From contig MU006103.1 in NCBI GenBank assembly GCA_010093705.1, positions 62,001 to 126,000 on the forward strand: 64,000 nt of DNA. Reading direction: 5' to 3'. Each line of letters starts with the position of its first letter. The first letter of the stretch is position 1. Position numbers and translations under genes: made by a program. This DNA is from Patellaria atrata CBS 101060. Taxonomy: Eukaryota; Ascomycota; Dothideomycetes; Patellariales; Patellariaceae. Shown here in pieces: positions 8,966 to 20,285 of the stretch. Below the pieces are notes generated by a model that did no database searches, was not told the origin of the DNA, and saw nothing but the letters and a program-made list of their open reading frames with translations.

Positions 8966-11900
8966 AGGAGATGAAGTTATGGGCATAGACTTATTTAGAG
9001 GATACGCAAAAGTGGTTGTTACCTGTATCTTAGAAGCTTATCTTTAAAATTCGAGGACGGTATAATTCCCCTTACGCAATGTGTGGATGGATGGGATATA
9101 CAAGGCTCGGTTGAGGTGTCTAACTAACTGACTTTTACTTTACGCATATTTTAGTTCGGCTCCAGCTCACAGCAGCACTATCTCACCCCATCCCAGAAGT
9201 AGTCACGTACACTCTAAAAAGTAACTAAAATGCGAACACAGGAAACATCCACCCCGCATATTTCATTTCCACACAAGTATGCCACTCCATCCGTTCGCAT
9301 AACACCTTCACTCACCCTCTCACAAAAGAAAGAAAAGCCCAGATCGGCACAGAACCCCGACAAACGAAAAATATAGAAGTAAGAGGGACCGTACCCCGGA
9401 GCTTGCCTACGATCTTCCCTCCGTACAGGCACGTCTGAGGGTTGACACACTGTTCCAGTACAGTACTGTAATCCGATGATGCCGTATTCGGCAGCTTGGG
9501 GGTTAAGGACTCACGTGGGATCCTGATGGGGGTGGTCGATGTGTTCTGGTATACACTGAGGCGACCGCATCCTGAATTGTGGGGAGTATTGAAGGGAGGG
9601 GAGAGTGAGTTTTTCTTTTTTTTTTTTTGGGATTGATGGGGATGGTTGGTATGTGAGGATTGTGTGGTGGTGTGTACGGCTCTTTCGATGAGGCGGGGGT
9701 CTGTCGGGTTATGTTAGGATGATGTCGAGGTGTCGCGGTTCTCTTGTCGGAGCCGCTGGGAAAGTGCTATTGTCGATGAGGTTGGTTGTCCCGATCGTGC
9801 CGTTCCATACGATTTGATTTTGTTCATGTGGGTTATACCCAATTCCTGGTTGCTGGATAAGAGTCGAGGTGTGGTGTTCGGATCCTCGTCGGGGGTTTAT
9901 TCTATTCTGAGTGTTGCGGAAGATGAGATATTTTGGACACTTACTCTGAAGTGCGTTCTAGGCTTGTCCAGACATTGTGCTCCATGATTAGGAGGTGTGT
10001 CTGGTTCTAAACCCTAGCTATCGCCTTGCGTCAATGAAAAGAAACTTTTGGCTTGAAATCGCTAAAGTTCTGCTTGCAGTTGATGTTACAAAAGAAATAA
10101 TAAGGTATGGATGGCCATACTCATATCAATATTGTTGTGCTGAACGATCTGAAAATAGTGTTGGATATAGGGGTACCTGAGAGTGATAGATTTGAATGAC
10201 TCCTAGACTTAGGAAATTAGGGCCAGAAGAAAATGTCCGGATATTACATATGAGAGAATAAGCTAGCTCTGTGCGAACCTGCAGTCAAAACACCATCGTC
10301 AATAGCTCTTTACTTTCTCTATATCTCTTAGATGGTGGGGGAGATCCATGGTCCATTGGTGTGCTTGATAAGTATGTTGGCCAAGTATTTACTAGAGCGC
10401 TTGTTGGAGGTCAAAGACATGTATGAATCGACCCGTGGGCATCGTTGAGCGAGACGCCGTAGTAACACGTTCGTTGTTTTTATATTTGCTTTTGTATGGC
10501 TTTGGTATCTTTGTAATACCTTGGAGCGTGGAGTGCTTATGCTCTTTGCCCTATTAAAAGAGCAACGGTTTCTGCAGTGGACTGAGGGCAAACTTGACAT
10601 GTGTAACTGTGGAGTAATAGGGTAAACTAGAACAGCGTGGTACCTAAAGCACACAGAAGATAGTTGGGGCAAAACAATAGGTGAGGTAGCTCTATGCAAT
10701 AGTGCCCTGTGCCTGAACTCAGATAGGGAATCATATGTACTTCTTTGGGATAAGTGAACAAAATCAAAGCAACTGTTGAAGATCAAGAGAATGTAGGCAA
10801 ATTGATCGACAACATTGAAAAGCTTGACCATACTTGATGATAAATGAGCAGCAGTTCTAGAGTTCACAGCTTGAAGAGCCGCTTCACAATCTACCAGCGC
10901 AAGGTCTAAACATCCATTCTCATGACAGGGAGTTTTCAAACGACTCAATCTTTCAGTCTCTTGTCAAATCTTCCGGAAAAGGTCCTGAAAATCGAGGTCC
11001 AGAGTCGCAGAGCCTCATGTAGCTTTAAGTCTCGGGATAGGACTTTCTTTTCGGTTCCTGCGGCGTTCTTACAAGCGGCAACGAAGGCGCCTCACGTCGA
11101 AGATCATGATCACAGCCCCCATATTCAGTGATATCCTGGCGGTTGGCTTGACCCGATGAAGCCTGGACTTTGGGTACAACCAGTTGTGGTAATTCTTGTG
11201 AAAGCGGGCGCAGCTATATGCTCGTACAGAGAACTGGGTCGGTAAGAAGTGAAGACGATTGGATCAATCGGCCGACGGGCAAGTTGTTCGTGGGAGCTTC
11301 CACCAGTTCTTTGAGTCCTCAACTCTTGACTCCAGGCAGCAATTCCTACCAAACCCTCAATCCTGAAACAATATATCCCTCCCTCATCGTTTGCATTTTT
11401 AACCATCTCACAGCAAAACGGGGCGAAAAGAGACGAGGCAATGCAGGACAATCCCTGGATACTGGAGCGAGAAGAGCGGGTGATGCCTGATTTGACCTCC
11501 TTTCGATCTGACCTCCAGTGCTGGATTTCTCCCACCCTCCGTCCCACGGTCCCGCCAGTATTTGAGCAGCGGCATGTCATTTCTAGCATTGTATAGCGTA
11601 ACAAGCTTTCGATCTCCTATGCATGGTTGCGTTTTCGACCTTTAGACTCTGGCTGACTTCATACTATACCTTATTTCGCCCTCCATATCCAACAGGCGCC
11701 GGAGAGAGTTTCGGGCTCTGTACTCTGTATGGTCCAAAGAAGAAAAAGTCAAACAGGCTGGAGTTGCTTTACCCCCTTTGTCAGTCGTTTCCATTGTTTT
11801 CACTTTCTCACTCGAGTCACTTCACAGATACAGTCTAGTAAGTACTGTATAGTACAGTCAGTATATAGATGTTTCGTTTCTCATTCTCTTTCTCAGCCCC

Positions 11901-12779
11901 CAATGTCCATCATAGCCCCCCTTGCCTGCCAAGTGATGAATTGGCTCAACTCTCAATATCTCCAATTCTCCCCAGCCGCAAATAAAAACCCCCATGTTTT
12001 GCGAACCATCAACATGGTAGAGGTCAAGCCAAGGCAAGGATCGACCCGTGTTAATCCATGATTGAATTGTCTTCTGTCTCGGGGGTAGGTTCTTACCATC
12101 GATTTATGCCCGAATGCACCTGGTGATAATCAGTTGTGTGCTGCACGTCTTGACACAGCTACTTCGCCTGAAAGGCTTGTGTCTGTCCAACCATAACCCA
12201 TGTTCATCTTCCGGTCAACATTAGCTGCAGGGGTCATTTCACAAGCCATTATCTTTGAACATTGGGGCCGGATCTTTTGGTACCTCGAGAATTGCGGCTC
12301 TGCTTGATGTGCCTGAGAGTGCTCTCCCAGTTTGACCATAAATGTCACGGAGGCCATGAGACAATCAAAGATACTGACCATCAATCGACCTCGAGGGCGG
12401 TGCATAACATCGATTCCCCAGACCCTCTACCGTCTCTTCTTGCCTTTCCAGAAAATTCAAGAAGCTCTTATATTTGCTTCGCCTCCTTTCTATCAAGCCA
12501 TACTTGCACGTCATTGCAAGAGGCCTTTCAATCGGCCGTATCAGTAGTGGCTCAGTCAGTTTTCGTGTGGAAGATCTGATAATCCATACGCAAATACAGA
12601 TGTACGAGTCTATTCATTATTATCTATATCTTGTCTCCATTGCTCATGCGAATCGGTCAGCCTTTGTTCGAAACGATACCTAAATACCAACGGCTTTATT
12701 CACGTTCCGATAAACCAATCTTGTGGCCCCTTATAATCATTTCCCCCCTTGAACTTTATGCTGTACAGCTTCGCGCATC
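8966..12779. other. Long gene-poor interval with unassigned open frames
   Basis: 3.8 kb without a gene I can support. Several open frames of 60-110 codons are present, plus a 206-codon minus-strand frame (10948-10328) that begins with TTG and has no recognisable domain. The last ~1.1 kb (11650-12779) is rich in C/T tracts, which is typical of a long fungal promoter and leader upstream of the zinc-finger gene. Palindromic GTACTGTA/TACAGTAC motifs occur near 9457 and 11841. Confidence 0.5.
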
Positions 12780-14378
12780 ATGGCAGCTTTGCAACCATTC
12801 AACGACCTCCCCCAAATCCATGTCGACGGAGATAGCCCCTTTTGGGCAGCGTTTGGGGGTGATCTGGACAACGGTCGCTGCGACAATCCTCTCACAACTC
12901 GCCAGGCCAATCTATTTTGTACGCAAGGGACCATCAATGGCATGAATTCTCTGTCTAGCATGCAACGCTTCATCAGTGGCCGAGACAGTCCACCGTTTTC
13001 TCCCGTGGGACTCAACACGGATATCAAGAAGTCGTTCATGGCTCCATGTTCGCAGCAGACTTTCGAATTCAATGGGTACTGTGCAACTCAATCGCCTTGG
13101 CCAATCCTTGATCCTCTCCAGCGGGATCCTTCTCCGGATGGCAGCAGTTGGTCTCAATCAAGCGGCCACAGCATCAATCCTTACAGTGATGAATTACAAT
13201 CCCCAATCTCTGGCCACAGGCTTTCCTATAGCAGTAACACTGAAAACCACCTTCACGGATACCCCAGTTCTAACTTCTCGGCTTTTCCTAGTACATCAAG
13301 GGAGCTCATCCCAAGTGGTGGAAGTGGCATTGCCCTGCGAGAGATTCAGGGTTTCGCAGATGTGATCCCGGAGCCATCGATTGGAGATTATGATCGTGCA
13401 GAAGTTAAATTAGAGCATACTTCATACGATGCGGAAGACTCATTCTGCTATTCGAAAATAGATACCACTCGAGACAACTTCGGTGAAGATTCCGGGCTAG
13501 GAGAGTCCGTGAGGGATGCCGAATCAGTACAACCCTATTCAAAGGAGGATGAGGATGATGCAGGTTCTGAGTATGACCCAACCACTTCTACTACCCAGCA
13601 AAAGCGTCCGCGACGCCGTTCTTCCCACTCTAGTACCACTTCTGTGAAGGTTGAGACGAAGCGCACCAAAGCTCGAAAGTCATCTACAAGTTCGGTAGTG
13701 GGCTCTGCACGGGTCCAGAAGAAGACCAAAGCTTCCCCAGGATCGGCGCCCGTTGAAGGAGTTGAGCGGCCATTCCCCTGTCCTTTCGCAAATTACTCAT
13801 GCAAATCGAGCTTTTCATCAAAAAACGAATGGAAACGACATGTTCATACTCAGCACATCAAGCTTGGATTCTGGCGCTGCGACCTCTGCCCTACTACGAC
13901 AGATGGTAGCAATGTTCCATCATACAATGACTTTAATCGCAAGGATCTCTTCACCCAGCATCTCCGCCGTATGCACTCTACACGAGATTATGTCCCCAAA
14001 CGGCGCCGAGATCAGTCGGCTCCCGTGAAACCACCTACGGATGAACATCCAGTCACAGAAGAGAATCTAGTAGACCATCAGACAAGATGCTATCACCGAA
14101 TCCGCGAGCCTCCGACCCAGTCATCTTGTCTCTTCTGCACCAAGACCTTCAGTGGTTCTGGCAGCTGGGAGGATCGCATGGAGCATGTTGGCAAACATTT
14201 TGAAAAGGAGAAGAAGGGAGTTTCAGACTTTTTGAACGCCAGCAATTGGAAGACCGACCCCTTTCTTCAGGACTGGTTGCTCACTGAGGGTCTCATCGTG
14301 AGGAATGCCAGGGGAGGATGGGACCTTGGCGATGGGCAGCCTAGACGGCCGCCGATGGCTAATGCTCTACGGGAATAG
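12780..14378 (+). CDS. C2H2-type zinc-finger protein, putative transcription factor
   Basis: Single-exon frame, 532 residues, starting at the first ATG (GCGCATCATGG). The first ~230 residues are Ser/Pro/Asn-rich and disordered, as in activation regions. An acidic stretch (SKEDEDDAGSEYDP) is followed by a strongly basic segment (QKRPRRRSSHSS; KVETKRTKARKSS), a likely nuclear localisation signal. Cys/His-rich zinc-finger-like segments follow: about residues 330-360 (CPFANYSC...HVHTQH), 360-400 (CDLCPTT...HLRRMH) and 440-480 (CLFCTKTF...HVGKHF). The Cys-His spacing is irregular, so these are degenerate C2H2 fingers of a kind common in fungal regulators. The C-terminal part ends in an ordered segment (NWKTDPFLQDWLLTEGLI). 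Target genes cannot be inferred. A long upstream region fits a regulated gene. Confidence 0.85.
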   Translation: MAALQPFNDLPQIHVDGDSPFWAAFGGDLDNGRCDNPLTTRQANLFCTQGTINGMNSLSSMQRFISGRDSPPFSPVGLNTDIKKSFMAPCSQQTFEFNGYCATQSPWPILDPLQRDPSPDGSSWSQSSGHSINPYSDELQSPISGHRLSYSSNTENHLHGYPSSNFSAFPSTSRELIPSGGSGIALREIQGFADVIPEPSIGDYDRAEVKLEHTSYDAEDSFCYSKIDTTRDNFGEDSGLGESVRDAESVQPYSKEDEDDAGSEYDPTTSTTQQKRPRRRSSHSSTTSVKVETKRTKARKSSTSSVVGSARVQKKTKASPGSAPVEGVERPFPCPFANYSCKSSFSSKNEWKRHVHTQHIKLGFWRCDLCPTTTDGSNVPSYNDFNRKDLFTQHLRRMHSTRDYVPKRRRDQSAPVKPPTDEHPVTEENLVDHQTRCYHRIREPPTQSSCLFCTKTFSGSGSWEDRMEHVGKHFEKEKKGVSDFLNASNWKTDPFLQDWLLTEGLIVRNARGGWDLGDGQPRRPPMANALRE

Positions 14379-15755
14379 GAGTATGGAAAGTATACGGCCC
14401 ACGTGGAATGCAATGGGGATATTCATACTGCGTTGGGAAATGCTCGCCACGAAGGCACGATGTTATGACATGACTTGTTAGCAGAATTAGATACCCTGTT
14501 CGACCGGCTATGTTTTTTCTTATCTCTCGGTTTCTGGTGTATTGTACTCTCGTCTTAGTATACGCTTCCTGTTTTTTCTCTACTCGAAGATAGATCTCAA
14601 GGAAGAGTAATGATACGAAATTTTCATCGTTCTACTATCGACTACTTGATTTGGGAATGCTAGTGACTGAAGCTTTGGAGTAAGGTATGCCAATGTTCGT
14701 CTACATAGAAGCACGAGGCACAGCCCCTTTCTCCAGCCCCATAGCACGAAACTGATGATGCTAAACTCACCACCAAAAATCATGATGCTATACAGTGCAG
14801 AGAAAGCACATACTGCAAGCACCTCTCCTCCACAACCGGTCCAGGCATCCGCAGCAGGTAGAAAAGCCCCCATCGATAGCATCCATAAATATTTTCAAGT
14901 TCCGGTGGCATCCCACTCGGTTGAAACAAACATACATATAAACAGCTATATGACTACATATATACCGGTATGTCTTGAAAGTCCCTCCCGCATATAGGCG
15001 GTTAAAAGGCGCGTATCCTCCCCTCCGTACAAACTTACCGGTACATGATCTGGGGGCGGGATCAAAACATGTGGGGTACTCTAGCTATCACTGTCTGAAC
15101 AGAATCTTTTCACTAACATATTTGGTTTTTCTTTTTTTTCTTTTTTTCTTTTTTTCTTTTTTGGTTTTTTTTTTTGGTTTTTTTTNNNNNNNNNNNNNNN
15201 NNNNNNNNNNNNNNNNNNNNNNNNNNNNNNNNNNNNNNNNNNNNNNNNNNNNNNNNNNNNNNNNNNNNNNNNNNNNNNNNNNNNNCATAAACCGATCGGC
15301 GCGTTGGAAAGCGCGTAATGTGGGTCAGGTGTTGGAGGTTAAGAGAGACCGGATTGTGGGTGAGGGACGCATAGGGTATGTCGGGTTCGCGGAGCTGAGG
15401 GAGGTGGGCTTACAGGACTTTTGGTTTCCGGTGAGGATGGGGTTTGTGGCGTGTCTGAGAGGAGAAGGGGTTAGGATAGTGTAGGGTAAGGGGGAATTTG
15501 GGCAGGGCGGAAGGTGGAGAGTGGTATGTTCGCCCTGAGGTTGGGGTTTCGGGGAAGTTATGGTTATAGGTACTGTATGGGTACATGGGCCTTTGAATTG
15601 GTGTTGATGTTGTTTACCTTATCGTCGTGGCTGTGGAGCTGGGAGCTCGATGGGGATGATACCGGAGTTCAACCACCAAAAAAGAATCTTGGCATAAGTG
15701 CAACTTTCAAATCTACCTCAATCCTCAACATCTTCATCGATTCCCATCAACAATA
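14379..15755. other. Intergenic interval containing the assembly gap
   Basis: Contains the 3' region of the zinc-finger gene, T-rich tracts, a gap of 100 Ns, and about 470 bases of GC-rich sequence upstream of the next gene. The open frame running out of the gap on the plus strand (15286-15484) has no recognisable content. The true length of this interval is unknown because 100 Ns is a conventional placeholder. Confidence 0.6.
15186..15285. other. Assembly gap (100 N)
   Basis: Exactly 100 undetermined bases, directly after a stretch of long T runs (15120-15185). The round number suggests a scaffolding placeholder, so real sequence, including exons, may be missing here. Confidence 0.99.
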
Positions 15756-16916
15756 ATGCAGATCCGACTTTCCCACCCTTCAATGGGCTTGGGCCGAACA
15801 GTGTCGAACGAAATACCCATTTCAACCGTCCGTATTTGCCGCTTCCACGCCGCAGCATCCCGCAAAGCAGAAGAAAAATGTACCATCCCATATCCTCCCT
15901 AATCCTTCATCTCCATCCCCATAGTCACCGTAACACTCAACACTTCCTACTCCATCGCCCACTAACATCCTCAAGCCGAACCCTTCTCCCTCGCGCGCCG
16001 CTCCCGCGCGGCCGCCTCCACGATCCAAACCCTCAAACCCCGATCCCCCATCCCCCCCCGGCACGTCATCGCCGGCCTCCGCGGCGGCCAATTCCGCTCT
16101 GGGCAGCGCAACGACGCACCCAAAGATGCGAGCACGCAGTCAAACCCGTCGACAAGCGCGCAACGGCCCAAAGAGCTGATCCGGCGTGTCGTCTTTGACA
16201 TCAAGGAATCACCGCCGTCAGGTCAACGGCCCCGGGAGCTAACGAGACGAAGCACCTTTCCGCGCAGCGGTGGCCCCGGGGCCGGGACTCGACTCCGCAC
16301 GGGGGGAGGGCCGAAACGGCGGACGGGGGAGAAGCGCAAGAGGGAGAGGAAGGGGGAGAGGGCGGAGGAGGAGAAGTCGCTCGAGGAGGGGCTTTCGGAC
16401 GAGATGATCAAGCTGCTGCTTTCCGAGAACGCGAAGTTTCATAATCGGGCTGAGCGGATTAAGTTGCGGGAGCCCGAGGAGCTGATAGGGTCGGGCACCA
16501 GTGTTGCGACGCTCGCGACGGAGAAGGGCGCGAGGGATCTTGTGAAGAGGCGGTTGGAGATTGTGGGGAGGAAGGTTGAAGGTTATATGAGTCCCAGACG
16601 GATCAGGCAGAGGAGCTCGTGGAATCAGTTTGTGTTTCTGGATGGGGAGGAGGAAATTAAGGGCGCTAAAGACGCCGGGGCGCTTGGGATTGAGAAGGTG
16701 GATGAGGAGGTGAGGAGGGAGGTTGTTGAGAAGGTTGTTGGGGGGAGGTATGCTTTGACTGAGATGGGGTTCGGGGAGCAGAGACAGGGGGTTTTGAGCG
16801 CGCTGAGGAAGAACCCGAGCTTTGTGGTTGAGGATGAGAGGAGATTTTTGGGCGTGTTAGATCCGCTGGTACCGGCGACTGCTAAGGGAGGGAGTGAGGT
16901 GGGAGTGAAAACGTAG
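15756..16916 (+). CDS. Basic protein of unknown function, probably mitochondrial
   Basis: Two exons (15756-15879 and 15976-16916) joined by a 96-base gtacca...tcaag intron give 354 residues. The first ATG of the frame is used. The first ~40 residues have Arg, Ser and hydrophobic residues with few acids (RTVSNEIPISTVRICRFHAA), as in mitochondrial presequences. The body is rich in Arg/Lys/Glu, with a highly basic KRRTGEKRKRERKGE stretch near the middle. Helical segments follow (LSDEMIKLLLSENAKFHNRA; RDLVKRRLEIVGRKVEGYM), then a Trp/aromatic motif (SSWNQFVFLDGEEE). The composition suggests a mitochondrial RNA- or ribosome-associated protein, but this is inference and I do not recognise the family. 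GC content is clearly higher than in the flanks. Confidence 0.75.
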
Positions 16917-17499
16917 GTTGGTACTAAGTCGATACTGGGTCGATACTGAGTCGGTGTCGAAAAGCATTATTAGATATGTAAGATTACGGAAGAATTTATA
17001 CTGTATTGGATTACTTTAGTCTCCCGGCCTAATGTCCTCTGCACTTACCCACTCATGGACTAAATATCCTTTTTTTTTTTCTGGGATGACTAGTGCAAGA
17101 GGCTGACAATAAAATATCAAACCCAAAACTCACACAAACATACCTATCTGAACGCAAAGCGCGGTTATGAAGGGGATGGGTGGGTTTGAATAAGGGGTAC
17201 GGGGTGGTTTCCTGGGTGTCTATCCAGGGCACCCCTTTTTGTGGTTCTTTAACTGGCCTCAAAAAGTCACGTACGGGAGGGGAGGGGTTCAAGGGTTAGT
17301 AAAAGAGAGATATTTAATGGTTTATTTGGTGTATTCCGTGGTGTATTTGATCAGTTTTCAAATTCGGTTTGGCACTTCCGTCGAATCTCATATCTCACTT
17401 TTGCAATCTCACTTTTGCACCTAGGGGTCTTTGTAGTTCTTTCCAAGTCCTTTTCTTTTTTTTTTTGGGGGGGGGGACGGAGGGGGGTATTTTCTATCT

Positions 17500-17549
<50 letters not shown>

Positions 17550-17849
17550 TCTGCAACACAATCCATGACACACTCCAGCTCAGCTATGTAAGAACAATAG
17601 ATGATGACCCGCTATGCAAGATAAAAAAAAAAAGGGGGTATATGGTGGTAAAATAAGGGGAAATCGCCACCGTGTACAAGGGGTGGTACATGACTAAGTC
17701 CAGGTTATGACATGAATGATATGAGAACATAGAGTACCTGTTAGATGTTCATAAGGGTACACCCCCCAACAATGATTCGAACACCATCTCCTCGGTACAG
17801 TTCCACAAATCCTATAATTGTGCTTTCAACAGTACATCCGTTGTACCTC
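16917..17849. other. Convergent 3' interval with microsatellite
   Basis: Lies between two convergent genes. It holds T-, G- and A-runs and a long CT dinucleotide array. No gene seen. Confidence 0.6.
17505..17543. repeat. (CT)n microsatellite
   Basis: About 19 uninterrupted CT units, followed by imperfect TTTCTC sequence. A run of Gs lies about 40 bases upstream. Likely length-variable between isolates. Confidence 0.95.
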
Positions 17850-19469
17850 TTACTCCTCGCCAGACCCATCATTTGCTTGAATCACGATATCAGCAACCGC
17901 CGGAGCCGCCGGCATAAGATGAGGCGGAATAATAAAACTCGTAGTGGCATTCCCACGCAGAAGGCGAGCCGCTGGAAGTCCAGTCGGACGCGTCAGATTC
18001 ACCGACGAAAGATCCGCACGCCTAAGATCCACAACCACAGGCGTGTTCCTCGGCGTGGCTATATGATGAAGAGTCCTACGCGCCCGACGTCTACGATTCG
18101 GAGCCTGACCCGCAGCACCATGATTCGTCGTCCGTCTACCAACAACAGCAGTCTGCTGAGCCCCTTGCTTCCTGAGCTCGGCATCGTAGACCTTCGCATC
18201 GGGGTCCGTGTCCAGCGCATCGGCTCTCGTCCTCATGACACCGGTCGTGTGCGCGTCGAACCCGAGGTCCCACATGAACTCCGGATGACCGGCCGGTCGG
18301 CGCTTATTGCGCTCCCAGAAGAACTTCTCCTTCCAAAACGGGCCCGTGCTCTCGCACACGCGCTTCAGGTGCTCCGAAAACGTCGGGTCTGCGCCCTCGA
18401 TGATGGCGCGGTTGACGCCCCGGACGCGGGATAGGGGCTCGAGGAGCCACTGCTGACGCTTCGTGTTAGGCGCGGGACGGCGGAGGACGTCGTCGACTGG
18501 CGCTTCGCAGCACATGAAGCATTCCTTCCTGACGCTGAGGGTGTCGTCGGGTTTGACTACTTTGGAACGCGGACGCCAGGTTGGGATGAATCGAGGCTCC
18601 CATGCGGCGCGGATCTCGATGGTCAATTTACAAATGCAGTGACGGTGCTCGAGGATACCCGCGAGGTGTTCAAGGGCGAGTCGACACTCGCCTTCGGAAT
18701 GCGGTTCGACGATGAGCTTGAGGCGTTTAAATCGCTCCGCGTGGAGGTATACGACGTTCCTGATCGGTGTGTAGGTCTGCTTGCAGGAGATATGGAAAGT
18801 GAAGGTGTTATTGCGAAACATGGCGTCGACCAAGTTTGGTATAAACCCGTTGCTTGAATTTAGGATACGCATGCTCTCGATAAAGGTCCAGGCACTATTG
18901 AGGAAGAACCTGCTAGCCACCATATTCTGTGCAAAGGTCTTCTTCTTGTCTTTGGAGTAGATCACAAGTTGGCCGGTGTAATGCCTGAGGAGTGTCCACC
19001 CGAGATGACCAGAGACGAAGGGCTTGCACATCTCGTGGAGTGCCCAAGAACAAGTGATGATCTCTCCGCTTGGGAGGAGGTAGTCGAAGAATTCGTTTTG
19101 GATCTCCTCGGGGAATTTATCTAGATTCGAAGTAAAACGACCCCGATAGGTATTGACTGCGAGTCTAGCCGCCGCATAGGGCATCACAGGTACTGGGCCT
19201 CGACGATGAGTCCCGATTCGCTTCACCCTCGAATGACGATCGGTGTTAGAATACCTTGAATCATACGAGGGATCCTGTTGCTCTTCAGGAGACTTCCTGT
19301 TGACAGAGGTACTCGTATCAGTGACCGATCCTGAAGTTACAGGAGTCGCAACGTTGTTCTGCAACTGCATTAGGTTGCGAGCGAGAATTCTACCAGTTCG
19401 AAGTTGTAACCCCTGGCTCCGGGTTCCTCTACTAGGGGTAGAAGGAGGATCAGGCTGCCTCGGGGCCAT
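17850..19469 (-). CDS. F-box-like fungal protein, copy 1
   Basis: Single-exon frame of 539 residues from an ATG at 19469. After a disordered, Ser/Thr/Arg-rich N-terminus (~110 residues) comes a degenerate F-box-like helix (KFPEEIQNEFFDYLLPSGE, near residue 118). This is followed by a globular part with FTFHISCKQTYTPIRNVVYL, RLKLIVEPH, LAGILEHRHCICKLTIEIR, a Cys pair (ECFMCCEAP) and QWLLEPLSRVRGVNRAIIEG. The C-terminal ~130 residues are Arg/Ala/Pro-rich. The order of these blocks is the same in the next gene (20286-21519), so the two are paralogues. F-box proteins usually recruit substrates to SCF ubiquitin ligases, but this F-box is weak and that role is an inference. Confidence 0.8.
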   Translation of the reverse strand: MAPRQPDPPSTPSRGTRSQGLQLRTGRILARNLMQLQNNVATPVTSGSVTDTSTSVNRKSPEEQQDPSYDSRYSNTDRHSRVKRIGTHRRGPVPVMPYAAARLAVNTYRGRFTSNLDKFPEEIQNEFFDYLLPSGEIITCSWALHEMCKPFVSGHLGWTLLRHYTGQLVIYSKDKKKTFAQNMVASRFFLNSAWTFIESMRILNSSNGFIPNLVDAMFRNNTFTFHISCKQTYTPIRNVVYLHAERFKRLKLIVEPHSEGECRLALEHLAGILEHRHCICKLTIEIRAAWEPRFIPTWRPRSKVVKPDDTLSVRKECFMCCEAPVDDVLRRPAPNTKRQQWLLEPLSRVRGVNRAIIEGADPTFSEHLKRVCESTGPFWKEKFFWERNKRRPAGHPEFMWDLGFDAHTTGVMRTRADALDTDPDAKVYDAELRKQGAQQTAVVGRRTTNHGAAGQAPNRRRRARRTLHHIATPRNTPVVVDLRRADLSSVNLTRPTGLPAARLLRGNATTSFIIPPHLMPAAPAVADIVIQANDGSGEE

Positions 19470-20285
19470 GTAGACAACAGGTAGCTTTCGGTGTAAAGGA
19501 AGTGAGTGTGGGAGGAATTGTACCGGTAGTAATGGATAATATATAGGTTAGATTGTAAGAGATGTAGGTATGAAATTGAGGTTGTTGGTTGAGATCCAAA
19601 GGTTCTTCTCTGTCTTTTGTCTGGGGAAAGAAAAAAGAAGCTAATATCTAAAATCGAGGAATTTATAGGCAATTGGAAAGCACTGGGAAGCACTGTGAAG
19701 AGACTATGGTTCTTATAATCATAAATGCCTAACCAATATTCAATCTCTAAATCCAATCTGTATGGCATATTCACGGTACTGTGAAGAAAATCCATGATAC
19801 ATAAAGAACACAATGAAGAAACTAGGGACGTATGTTATCATCTGTGAGAAAACAATGTAGAAAATAGGGGTGTAAACTAACTTAGGCACATGGCATTGTA
19901 ACAGATTATAACAAAATTCTTGTTTGCGAAAAGGACAGTGAACGGTAGTTCAGAGGTTAAAATTGATTTCACATTTTGTAACAGCAGAAATTCAACAGAT
20001 TGGGATCAGATTAGGATCACGAATATCTATGATTACATCGATTAAAGTTCATACAGTGAAGAGTTTTAAGATTCGGGTTGCAAGTACCATGACCAAGTAG
20101 AATAAAGACAAGGTCAGACCTTGGGTAGCTTAATTGCATATCAGTACGAGCTGCAGGAAATCAAAGAAAACGCCTTGGACAGTTAGCACTGTGTTCAAGT
20201 ATGTCCCGATTACTAACCGAATGCTGACTGTCTATCAGAGGAAAGCCATACTTCGGCAGGTAAAATCACAGCTCCCACCTGAATG
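19470..20285. other. Interval between the two F-box-like genes
   Basis: About 0.8 kb, AT-rich, holding the promoter and leader of copy 1 and the 3' region of copy 2. Small open frames show nothing recognisable. Confidence 0.55.

Noticed and set aside
10328-10948. 206-codon minus-strand open frame
   Set aside because: It begins with TTG, has no ATG for the first ~40 codons, shows no recognisable domain, and neighbouring frames are not supportive.
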